DNA from: CAYSRM01 sp964475205
GTDB lineage: Bacteria; Verrucomicrobiota; Kiritimatiellia; UBA8416; CAYSRM01
Direction: 5' to 3'
Length of the DNA stretch: 63,146 nucleotides
Assembly (NCBI GenBank): GCA_964475205.1
Contig: CAYYVQ010000012.1
Location: forward strand, 1 to 63,146
Shown here: positions 24,167 to 32,094 of the stretch, piece after piece
How the letters are laid out: the number at the start of each line of letters is the position of its first letter
Position numbering within the stretch: position 1 is the first letter of the stretch
The notes under the pieces: model-generated
The model's database searches: none
What the model was told of the DNA's origin: nothing
What the model saw: the letters and a program-made list of their open reading frames with translations, nothing else
Program-made: the position numbers and the translations under genes

Positions 24167-27100
24167 TTACGTATACTTGGCAAGGATACGATAAAGTTCG
24201 GTAACGCTCCATGCCTGCGCTCCGCATCCCTTCTGCCTGTGCGGCGCATCACCGTCAAGAATCTCCGGAATATGACCTATACATCCGCTTTCCATTATCC
24301 CTGCACTGCCGGCCAGCAGCGAACGCGCCAGTCCGGCCCCTGATCGGCCGTAGACCATCGACACGGCTTCACAGTACGAGGGGAACATCCATGTCCAAGC
24401 CGTGCCATTATGATACGCGGGCTTGCGCCTGGTGTCCTCGTCCCCGGAATAAGTTCCCCAGTAAGGCTTTTCCGGATCGTTCAACAGGCGGCCGCCGCGC
24501 CGGACCGGCATCGAAAATCTTACCGGCCTGTCGGCAAGGCTTCTGATGGCGCCAGGCACAAGGAGTTCCGCGCATGATGAAATAACCTTTTCGGCTATCC
24601 CTCTGTCTTTTACGGCTTGCATGGTCAGGGCAAGCAACTGGTTTGGGCGCAAGGCGTCGTCCGGTGCGGCATCGCGGGCGCTTTGCCCGGCTTCGGCATG
24701 CAGACAGTCGCACAACCAGTCCATGCCTTCAAACCGCCTGCTCCAGTAAAGGTCCACTATGGATCCGGCGACTTTCTCCGCCGTCAGGGCAAGATCTTTC
24801 CGGGCCGTTTGCTCCGCAGCAAAGGAAAGCGCCCGATACCAGAGCGCCTGGATTTCTACCGGATATCCTTCCCTGGGCGAGCCCGCGGGATGGTTCGTAT
24901 CCATCCATGTGAAATGGGCGGGACTGAAAACCAGCGAAGATCCGGGGTCCATCCTGATCCCGTTGGGGGTCCCGGCCATGTAGCCGCAAATGATTGAATC
25001 CACCGCATCGCGTATTGACCTGCCGCCGCAATCGGCATCAAGAATCTCCGCGGTGCCGGCTGCGGCAACATAGTCTTCCAACGCGACAATAAACCATAGC
25101 GGCGCGTCGGTGGTGTCTCGATTGGAGGCGTCGTTTCCGTAAATCACGTTGGGGAGCGTTCCGCCTTGTTCGAAGCGGGCGAACTGCTTCAGAATCATCT
25201 CGGACTCTTTTAACATGCCCGCGGATATCATTCCGCGCAGACAAATCAATGTGTCGCGTCCCCAGTCGAGAAACCACGGGTAGCCCGCAATAACAGTTTT
25301 CAGTCCATCCCTGTCGACAACAAAAGCGGCAATAGCTTTTTTCGTCATCTCCAAAAGGGGCTTCCGGCCGCTTTCATCGCCGCAGGTCTTGCCCCCTCGC
25401 TCCGGATGCGCGGCCGCCTGCGCATTTACAGCCGCACAGATGTTCACTGTTTGTCCACCTTCCAGGGAAAACTTGAAATAACCCGGCCCGAAAAGATCCG
25501 AACAATCATCCAGTCCGCGTTCCCCGTCCAGAGAATGTTCAACCATATATGTCCACTCCGGCTCGAAAACAAAGCTTCCATCCGAACAGGCCATATCCAG
25601 TTTCCGCGCCGGATCAGGAGCAAAAGTAAAACCATCCCGGCGCGCTTCAATTTGTCCCGGCCAATGCTCTTCAGGACCTTGAAAGGCCTTTGTCTTCCCG
25701 TGGCAACTCCGGTCCTCGATATCAGGACGAATAATGAGATCAACAGGCAGATTGTCTGCCTGTGTTTCCCTTCGAGAGCCGGACGGATGCCGGTAAAAAT
25801 CCAGCGACACGGCATTTTCGCCCCGGCTCATTTCAAGATTCACCGTAAGCCCGATAAACTTGCCTCTCCCGCATGGCAGCCGGAACCGCCAGCTCGCACA
25901 ACGCCCGCCATCGGCTCCAAAAGTCTCCATGAAGTCGATATTAAGCTCCTGCCAATAGCCCTGGTTGACAAGCCATGCGCGGCATCGGGTAAGCATCACG
26001 CGCGGATCGGTTGGTCGGTCAGGGTCAAGGTTTGCCGCCAGCATTGCGTCATACTGAGAACGGATCTCTGACCATTGGGCGCGAACCTGAGCCATGGCCC
26101 CCTTGCCGTTTGTGCACAGAGCATAGCTTTTCTTTTTAATTGCGTCGTCCCGCGAAAAAACAGTCGAAACCTCGGGTATATTCCGGTCAAGCTGTAAGAC
26201 CGGGCTGACCGATTCCCGGACGGTCCGGTCTTCGTATACGCTTAAATGCAGGTCGAGTTTTCTGTTGCCCCTGAATCCGGCCGCCGGGAATATAACCGCG
26301 AAATAAGAGCCGTCTGTTCCCTGCATGCCGCCTTCCCTCTGAAGAATCCCTGTCCCGTCTTTAAGCTCAAACACAAACGGCGAACCGGCGGCCAGCACCA
26401 TTGCCCCTTCAGGTGGCAGCATCGCGGTTTTCCGGATATCCCGCGGCCAGTTCCAGGAGATGATTTCCCCGTACGAAGCCTCCCCTTTCCATTTCCTGCA
26501 GAACTCAAAAGGATTATCAGCCAACATGCCGGCTTCCGCATCAAGGTCAAGATGTTCGATCGAATGCCTCGAACCTAAACTGGTTATGATCTCCAGGGCT
26601 TTTGCTTTTCTGCACTGCTGCATACACGCTCCGGATCCGAAACTGCTCAGCGAAACACTGTCCACCTTTTCTACATCTTCCCGGTTAAGGCTCAAGGCTA
26701 CTACTTCGCCCGGGCGCAGTGTGCAGCCCGAGTAATCACCGCCTGTTCTGAAATCACCGCGGACACAGCCTTCAACCAGGTCGGCGGCCTGTCCGGCCGA
26801 CACATCAAAGTCCTCTGTCTTCCACCAGATCTCGTTTTCCCGCTCATCGTCAAGGTTGGCCAGCACCAGAATACGGCTCTGCGGCTCATTTGGCGGCTCG
26901 CGAAAAAGAGCCATAGCGTTATCCGTTGAAGTATGCGCAAGCCGCATATTCACCCGGCCGTGAAACGCGGTATGTCCTTCCAGGATTCTGTTGAGACGGC
27001 TGATAAATTGAACCTGGTTCTCCTCGGCGCCCCAGTTCAGCGGCGGCGAACCATGCACGTCAATCTTCTTATCGGCAAACCATTCAACCCCGTTGGTAAT

Positions 27101-28423
27101 GCCAAACGTCCCGCTATGGGAACAAAGCGCTGCAAGGGCCGTACGCATCCTGGCGTAAGTTTTCGATTTCGATGCGAGCCTGTTGTTGTCGTGAGTCTCG
27201 GAAAAATGCACAAGAGATCCTTTGGTCTCCGATATCCGGATAGAGAGCGGCAGGTAGTCCTCTATCTGCCTGCGATCATAGTTCTGGAACAGCTCGGAAT
27301 AGGCCCAGTTCAGACCTGCTTTGCCCAGGAGCAGTTCTGTTGTTTCTATTTTGCCGCCGAGCCCTTCGAGAATAAAAATCGTATCAGGATATTCGCGCCT
27401 GACTTTCGCCGCAACGTATTCCCACACCATGAACGGCAGCATGTAGCCGGCGTCGCACCGGAACCCGTTGACACCCTGCCGGCACCAGAACAGGAATACA
27501 TCGGCAACATATTTCCACAAATCAAGACTCCGGTAACTTAGTTTGACAAGATCTTCCCAGGTAATCCCCCATGCTCCCGGAGATTCAAAAGCATCGTTCT
27601 CATCTCTGGCAAACCATTCCGGATGCTGATTCTGCAATTTCGATGCCCACCCGGTATGGTTTATGGGCATGTCGAGAAATAGCTGTGCTCCCCTGGCGTG
27701 AATTGCACCGGCCAGTTCACGGAACTGTCCCATCGGGGTTGCGCCCTGGTCAAAATCGGCCAGCGCGGGATCAACGGCCATAAGGTCCAGCGCGGCAAAC
27801 GGGCTGCCGAACCGGCCCATCCGAGCATAGGTAGTGGGCACAGGATGAATCGGAAGGAGCTGTATAATCCTGAAACCCATCTCGCCTATAATGAAATCAA
27901 GTTCCGTTGCAAGGTCCCTGAATTTCCCGGAAGGCGGTATAACCGTGTAACCCATGCCTTCGAGCTTCTCGATAGCGGGATCGGGGTTTTCCGCTTCTGT
28001 CCCGGATTTTAAAGGTCCAAATTGCCGCACAAAAGCCGAGTATACGGTGTTGGCCGCATAGCTGGCCGCCGGTTCGACTTTTATTGTGATGTTATCCCCC
28101 TCAGGCCAGAGAGGTTGATCTTCGCCTGCGGGAATGAAAAGACACTTCGCCTTGAATATGCCAGTTTCGGTTAATGGTAAGGTTACACGATATGAGGTTT
28201 CTCCGGTTTTGCGCATCCTGACGTCATGCCAGTCCCGGGCGGCAAAGGGGTTGCCCTGTTCGACATGCTCGATTATTTCACGGCCGGTGACCGCCCCGCG
28301 TCCGAGTGTCGTGCGAACATATGCTCGTCCCTCAAGCGAATCGTTCAGATTCATTTCAAAAGCGATGGTCTCGCCTTTGTACAGAACCATGCTCCGGCCC
28401 GGAGCCGGGCTTTGGGTTATCAT
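24167..28423 (-). CDS. Bifunctional glycogen debranching enzyme (GH13 plus amylo-1,6-glucosidase)
   Basis: A 1418-residue protein. An N-terminal beta-sandwich (about 1-115) is followed by a GH13 barrel. Its nucleophile Asp is in FRCDAGYM (about 329), the acid Glu in FILEGLGG (about 353), and the third Asp in FSETHDNNRLAS (about 410), so it is catalytically intact. A middle region of about 450 residues is of unclear fold. The C-terminal alpha/alpha barrel (about 1010-1410) has DWGRDTLICLRGM and REGYPVEIQALWYRAL, typical of the amylo-alpha-1,6-glucosidase domain. The layout and size match the eukaryotic two-activity debrancher more than bacterial GlgX. The start has GGGAG eight bases upstream. 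It lies 131 bases upstream of glgP in the same direction. Confidence 0.9.
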   Translation of the reverse strand: MITQSPAPGRSMVLYKGETIAFEMNLNDSLEGRAYVRTTLGRGAVTGREIIEHVEQGNPFAARDWHDVRMRKTGETSYRVTLPLTETGIFKAKCLFIPAGEDQPLWPEGDNITIKVEPAASYAANTVYSAFVRQFGPLKSGTEAENPDPAIEKLEGMGYTVIPPSGKFRDLATELDFIIGEMGFRIIQLLPIHPVPTTYARMGRFGSPFAALDLMAVDPALADFDQGATPMGQFRELAGAIHARGAQLFLDMPINHTGWASKLQNQHPEWFARDENDAFESPGAWGITWEDLVKLSYRSLDLWKYVADVFLFWCRQGVNGFRCDAGYMLPFMVWEYVAAKVRREYPDTIFILEGLGGKIETTELLLGKAGLNWAYSELFQNYDRRQIEDYLPLSIRISETKGSLVHFSETHDNNRLASKSKTYARMRTALAALCSHSGTFGITNGVEWFADKKIDVHGSPPLNWGAEENQVQFISRLNRILEGHTAFHGRVNMRLAHTSTDNAMALFREPPNEPQSRILVLANLDDERENEIWWKTEDFDVSAGQAADLVEGCVRGDFRTGGDYSGCTLRPGEVVALSLNREDVEKVDSVSLSSFGSGACMQQCRKAKALEIITSLGSRHSIEHLDLDAEAGMLADNPFEFCRKWKGEASYGEIISWNWPRDIRKTAMLPPEGAMVLAAGSPFVFELKDGTGILQREGGMQGTDGSYFAVIFPAAGFRGNRKLDLHLSVYEDRTVRESVSPVLQLDRNIPEVSTVFSRDDAIKKKSYALCTNGKGAMAQVRAQWSEIRSQYDAMLAANLDPDRPTDPRVMLTRCRAWLVNQGYWQELNIDFMETFGADGGRCASWRFRLPCGRGKFIGLTVNLEMSRGENAVSLDFYRHPSGSRRETQADNLPVDLIIRPDIEDRSCHGKTKAFQGPEEHWPGQIEARRDGFTFAPDPARKLDMACSDGSFVFEPEWTYMVEHSLDGERGLDDCSDLFGPGYFKFSLEGGQTVNICAAVNAQAAAHPERGGKTCGDESGRKPLLEMTKKAIAAFVVDRDGLKTVIAGYPWFLDWGRDTLICLRGMISAGMLKESEMILKQFARFEQGGTLPNVIYGNDASNRDTTDAPLWFIVALEDYVAAAGTAEILDADCGGRSIRDAVDSIICGYMAGTPNGIRMDPGSSLVFSPAHFTWMDTNHPAGSPREGYPVEIQALWYRALSFAAEQTARKDLALTAEKVAGSIVDLYWSRRFEGMDWLCDCLHAEAGQSARDAAPDDALRPNQLLALTMQAVKDRGIAEKVISSCAELLVPGAIRSLADRPVRFSMPVRRGGRLLNDPEKPYWGTYSGDEDTRRKPAYHNGTAWTWMFPSYCEAVSMVYGRSGAGLARSLLAGSAGIMESGCIGHIPEILDGDAPHRQKGCGAQAWSVTELYRILAKYT

Positions 28424-28700
28424 CGCTGCGCTCCCGTTACACTATAGCGTTCCGCCGGGAAATCCGCCCCTGTCCCGGAGCTGATTCTTGACGGAGCCAG
28501 TTTCAAAAAACTTTTTCAGCTGTCGCGCCCGGCGCGCACGTTGCGCCAGTTAACAGCGCCAGGGACTTATTGCAAACCACACTTGCAGTGTGCCACAGCG
28601 CACTACGCAATGGAATGAATTTGTTCGGTAAATTATTGGGACTCACAAGCGCAAAACAAATGTCACTTTCCGGCTGCGTGGTCCGTATCAATGGGTAGAT

Positions 28701-29936
28701 ATGAGTAATATTGAACAAATCTGGCCGGAAATCAGCGCGGAGATCAAACGAGCCCGGCGCATACGAACTGCTCAACGAGCGGCCGCCGGCGTATTCGCCG
28801 GGGCTCTGCTTATCGCTAGCGCATTCATTGCGGCGCATCATTCCGGCCATGATAATAATCCCGCTGAAATAAATTCGGGATGGAACCTTCAGCGCGTGGC
28901 TGTCTCGCCGGCGATTGCGCCTTCATACCCGCTTGCGCATGGCGGGAAACTCTTCGTGTTGAGACGCGAAAAAACCACAGACAACATTGCCGTTTCAGAT
29001 AAACTCTGGCATGTTGCATGCCTGGATAATCGCTCAGGGCGGGTAATCTGGAAAAGTGATTTCAAGGTGGCTTCCGCCAGAATGGCCATCGGCAGCGGCC
29101 GCCTGTATGTACTGTATACACGTGACAGGCAAAAATGGCAATGTGCAGCTCTCTCGGAAAAAGACGGCGGTCTTTTCTGGAGGCGGGAGACGCAAAGCTC
29201 AGGTTGGCCGGGTCCTTCGACGCTGCTTCTGGCAGAGGACAAAGTCTGCTGGACGTCGGACAGAACCATAATCTGCCGGAACGCAACCGCCGGAACTCTC
29301 AAATGGACCGCCACAATCAACTCGGCCTCAAGACTTTCACCACCGTCTTACAACAACGGCAAAGTTCTCACAGCCAGCGGCGGCAGTTTCCATATCTTAT
29401 CAGCCGATAACGGCAAACTTGAGCGCACCGCTTCATTATCCGGCAACAAGACCGGCAACGGCCGCATACGCGGGGGTCTCACGGTGCGCGAATCCGGCAA
29501 CAGGATTTACATGGGCTGGAACGGGTCATACGGCGGTTACATTCAGTGCCGGACAAGTGACATGACCAAAATCTTATGGCAAAAAAGAATGCCTTCTTTC
29601 CTGAAGATGGAACTGGCCGACGGCAGTTTGGTTGCCAGAAGCATGGACATTCGAGCCTATGATTTGCGCACCGGGGCTCTGAAATGGAAAGCGCCGGTGG
29701 GAGGCTGTGGAAATCTGGCGTTTGATAATGGACGGATTTATGCCGTAGATGCCGCCGACCGCCGGGAAATAGTGGCGCTTGACAACAGCACAGGCAATGA
29801 AATGTGGCGAAGGGAGATCGGCAGCTCGTGCAGCGGCATTGTCGTAAGCAAACAGATGGGCTTTGTGAATAACAATGAAGGAATATTGCAGGCCCTGCCC
29901 CTGACACACAACCGTAAAAGAAGAAACAAAGGTTAA
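28701..29936 (+). CDS. Membrane-anchored PQQ-like beta-propeller protein
   Basis: A 411-residue protein. A short cytosolic part (1-25) precedes one membrane helix (about 26-46, AAAGVFAGALLIASAFIAA), and the rest should be periplasmic. It contains PQQ/YVTN-type repeats, for example WHVACLDNRSGRVIWKSDF, IICRNATAGTLKWTATI, IRAYDLRTGALKWKAPV and IVALDNSTGNEMWRREI. These repeats form a BamB-like propeller without evidence of PQQ binding. The cytosolic N-terminus (MSNIEQIWPEISAEIKRARR) resembles the membrane-proximal part of anti-sigma-like proteins. The gene precedes the ECF sigma factor by 220 bases. Its stop codon is made by the TTAACC end of a family A fragment. Confidence 0.75.
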   Translation: MSNIEQIWPEISAEIKRARRIRTAQRAAAGVFAGALLIASAFIAAHHSGHDNNPAEINSGWNLQRVAVSPAIAPSYPLAHGGKLFVLRREKTTDNIAVSDKLWHVACLDNRSGRVIWKSDFKVASARMAIGSGRLYVLYTRDRQKWQCAALSEKDGGLFWRRETQSSGWPGPSTLLLAEDKVCWTSDRTIICRNATAGTLKWTATINSASRLSPPSYNNGKVLTASGGSFHILSADNGKLERTASLSGNKTGNGRIRGGLTVRESGNRIYMGWNGSYGGYIQCRTSDMTKILWQKRMPSFLKMELADGSLVARSMDIRAYDLRTGALKWKAPVGGCGNLAFDNGRIYAVDAADRREIVALDNSTGNEMWRREIGSSCSGIVVSKQMGFVNNNEGILQALPLTHNRKRRNKG

Positions 29937-30010
29937 CCCGCATATCTCACAAAATTCCTGCTTTGAGCGCGGACAGCGCCACTGCGAGGGCACAAATTTG
30001 CAAATCACAG
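29933..30010. repeat. Family A half element
   Basis: TTAACCCGCATATCTCACAA and the next about 55 bases (CTGCGAGGGCACAAATTTG) match one half of the family A elements. The homology then stops and no right end is seen. Confidence 0.75.
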
Positions 30011-30078
30011 CTTCTCGCTTGATATTTCCGGCCTCTCATGGTGCAATACGCCTCCAGCTCGCGCCCGGAGAACCGAAC

Positions 30079-30118
30079 GAGCCTGTCGGAAAACTCATCT
30101 GAGTTTTCCGACAGGCTC
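30079..30118. repeat. Perfect 19-bp inverted repeat
   Basis: GAGCCTGTCGGAAAACTCA (30079-30097) and its exact complement (30100-30118) are separated by TC. It lies 40 bases before the ECF sigma start. No T run follows, so it is more likely a REP-like palindrome than a terminator, although it could affect transcription into the sigma gene. Confidence 0.75.
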
Positions 30119-30158
30119 AACGGATCAAATTGATTCTTCATCCTGGAAACAAAGTGAA

Positions 30159-30722
30159 ATGATCGGAAATAAAAGACATAGCGGGTTCGCCGATCACTCC
30201 GATGAATCCCTGATGAGTCTTGCCGCAGCAGAAAATGACGCCGCCTTCGAAGAACTCGTCATCAGGCACAAACAACCGGTATTGAACTTTTTCCGGCGGC
30301 TTGGCGATTATAATAATGCTGAGGACCTGGCTCAGCGAACATTTATCAGGTTGTTTAAGTACAGGGATAAATACCGGCCAAAGGCACGGTTTACAACGTT
30401 TCTCTACCTGCTCGCCCGGCGGACCTGGATAGATCACATAAGGTCAAAAGGGCGGGCCAGGGAGGCCGAGCGCAATCTTAAAGAACGGATGGAATTGAAT
30501 GCAAGCGCGTCAGTTAGCCGCAAGGATGAAAAGGCAACCCGCATTGAGGCCGCCCTGGGCACATTGTCCGAAGAAATGCGCACAGTGGTTGTCATGAGCA
30601 TATACCAGGGCTTTAAATACCGCGAAATTGCGGAGACCCTGGGCATCCCGCTGGGGACTGTAAAAACAAGAATGTATCACGCAATGAAAAAACTGAAGGA
30701 GGCGTTAAACAATGCAGAATAA
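30159..30722 (+). CDS. ECF-type RNA polymerase sigma factor
   Basis: A 187-residue sigma-70 family protein with region 2 (FEELVIRHKQPVLNFFRRLGDYNNAEDLAQRTFIRLFKY, then ARFTTFLYLLARRTWIDHIRS) and region 4 (LSEEMRTVVVMSIYQGFKYREIAETLGIPLGTVKTRMYHAMKKLKEAL). These give core binding with -10 recognition, and -35 recognition, respectively. Region 3 is missing, as expected for the ECF group. It overlaps the following anti-sigma gene by 11 bases, so the pair is translationally coupled. The start has only a weak ribosome binding site. Confidence 0.95.
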   Translation: MIGNKRHSGFADHSDESLMSLAAAENDAAFEELVIRHKQPVLNFFRRLGDYNNAEDLAQRTFIRLFKYRDKYRPKARFTTFLYLLARRTWIDHIRSKGRAREAERNLKERMELNASASVSRKDEKATRIEAALGTLSEEMRTVVVMSIYQGFKYREIAETLGIPLGTVKTRMYHAMKKLKEALNNAE

Positions 30723-32055
30723 CGGCAGAAACGCACACAAAAATGTTGTCTGCCCGCCTCCGGAGGATGTCGTCCGGTTCGCCATAGAAGGACATGCTGA
30801 TTCCGAAGGCGTTGAAAAACACATAAAAACATGCAGAAAATGCGGTAAGCTGGTTGACGAGGTTTGCGAAACCGCGGATAAACTCAGAGAGCTTCAGCCC
30901 ACTGCCATAAGTTCAAGCTTTTTGCCGGAAGCAGTGCGCGGAGCATCTCAAGCCCGGCCGGGCAAAGAGCTGCGCCTGTCGGTAAGCCGCTGGCCAATCA
31001 CTGCAATTGCAGCCGGCCTGCTTGTTGCCGCGGGAGCAGGCCTTTTTTCTGCACATCACCGCGAAAGCCGCGCAACGCATGAAAATACAGGCATCGATAC
31101 TTCCATGGCCGCCGCGGTAGGCCGCGGCATAGGATGGCTTCTTGAAAAACAGAAAAGCTCCGGCGAATGGCATGTGGAGGATTTTGGCGGAAAGGTTGAA
31201 TATTCGCCTGCTTTAAACGGACTTGCGGCAATGGCGGTGGCAGGAGCCGGAAATAAGGACGATGCGCACACCGCTTCGCTGGTTCAGTCAGGCCGATTCC
31301 TGGCGGCACAGCAAAGCAAAGAAGGCCGCTTCGGCAAAGATTTCAACGGGCTAATGTATAACCAGGGAATAGCCACGCTTGCGCTCCTGAAGATTTTCGC
31401 CTCAACCGGTCGGACCGAACTGCGCGAGCCGATCGAGCGCTCGCTTTCTTTCATTCGCAGCCGCCAATCCCCCTCGGGAGGCTGGGGCTATGATAATACA
31501 TCGTGCTCACAAGCCAACACTTCAATAACTTCGTGGCAGGTGCAATCCCTTCTGGCTGCCGCAGCTCTTGGCTGGGAAGAGTATCTGCTTCCAGCCCAGA
31601 AAGGACTGGCATGGATGTCGGGAACGGTCAACGATAAAGGTCTTTTCGGCTACCACCAGCCCGGGGACTATCCCGAAGGACCCGGAGCTTTGACCATGAT
31701 GGGAGCATATTGCCTGAGCTCGGCCGGCCGCCTGCGTATAAAGACCGATGACGAACTGGCCAGGAAAGTGCAGCGCGGAGTTGCACGGGCCGCAAAAAAT
31801 GAACCCCGTGATTACTATGGCGCGTTCTTCTACGCAGCCGCATTAAACGGGATGGATGCAAGGCGTTTTAAAAAAGCGCTCACTGAAACCGGAGCCGCTA
31901 TCCTGGCAAAACAGGACACCGTCAAGGAGAATAGCGGAGCATGGCCGGCTAACGATAAATGGAGCAATGCGGGAGGCAGGCTCTACAGCACATCAATGGC
32001 GCTTATGGCCCTGAGCCCGGAAAAGTCTGCCGTCAACCAACGCTCAACGCTTTAA
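30712..32055 (+). CDS. Anti-sigma factor fused to QW-repeat alpha/alpha-toroid sensor domain
   Basis: A 447-residue membrane protein. The cytosolic part contains the zinc anti-sigma motif HIKTCRKC (His37, Cys41, Cys44). One membrane helix follows (about 94-113). The outer part (about 130-435) has at least four squalene-cyclase-type repeats with QW motifs: GIGWLLEKQKSSGEW, FLAAQQSKEGRFG, SLSFIRSRQSPSGGWGYD and GLAWMSGTVNDKGLFGY. The DXDD acid motif of active class II cyclases is not seen, so a binding or sensing role is more likely than terpene cyclisation. GGAGG precedes the ATG inside the sigma gene. It is expected to hold the ECF sigma at the membrane until a ligand or stress signal is sensed. 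Confidence 0.82.
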   Translation: MQNNGRNAHKNVVCPPPEDVVRFAIEGHADSEGVEKHIKTCRKCGKLVDEVCETADKLRELQPTAISSSFLPEAVRGASQARPGKELRLSVSRWPITAIAAGLLVAAGAGLFSAHHRESRATHENTGIDTSMAAAVGRGIGWLLEKQKSSGEWHVEDFGGKVEYSPALNGLAAMAVAGAGNKDDAHTASLVQSGRFLAAQQSKEGRFGKDFNGLMYNQGIATLALLKIFASTGRTELREPIERSLSFIRSRQSPSGGWGYDNTSCSQANTSITSWQVQSLLAAAALGWEEYLLPAQKGLAWMSGTVNDKGLFGYHQPGDYPEGPGALTMMGAYCLSSAGRLRIKTDDELARKVQRGVARAAKNEPRDYYGAFFYAAALNGMDARRFKKALTETGAAILAKQDTVKENSGAWPANDKWSNAGGRLYSTSMALMALSPEKSAVNQRSTL

Positions 32056-32094
32056 TCTTACGCCACCAGGATTGTTTTCAATCAGTTTTACGTT

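Noticed and set aside
24408..28491. Several 60-220-residue frames on the opposite strand of the debranching enzyme gene
   Set aside because: They are shadows of the long GC-rich gene, with no ribosome binding sites and no recognisable families.
30712..32055. Active squalene-hopene cyclase
   Set aside because: QW repeats are present, but the DXDD catalytic motif is not, and the protein has an anti-sigma zinc motif and a membrane helix.
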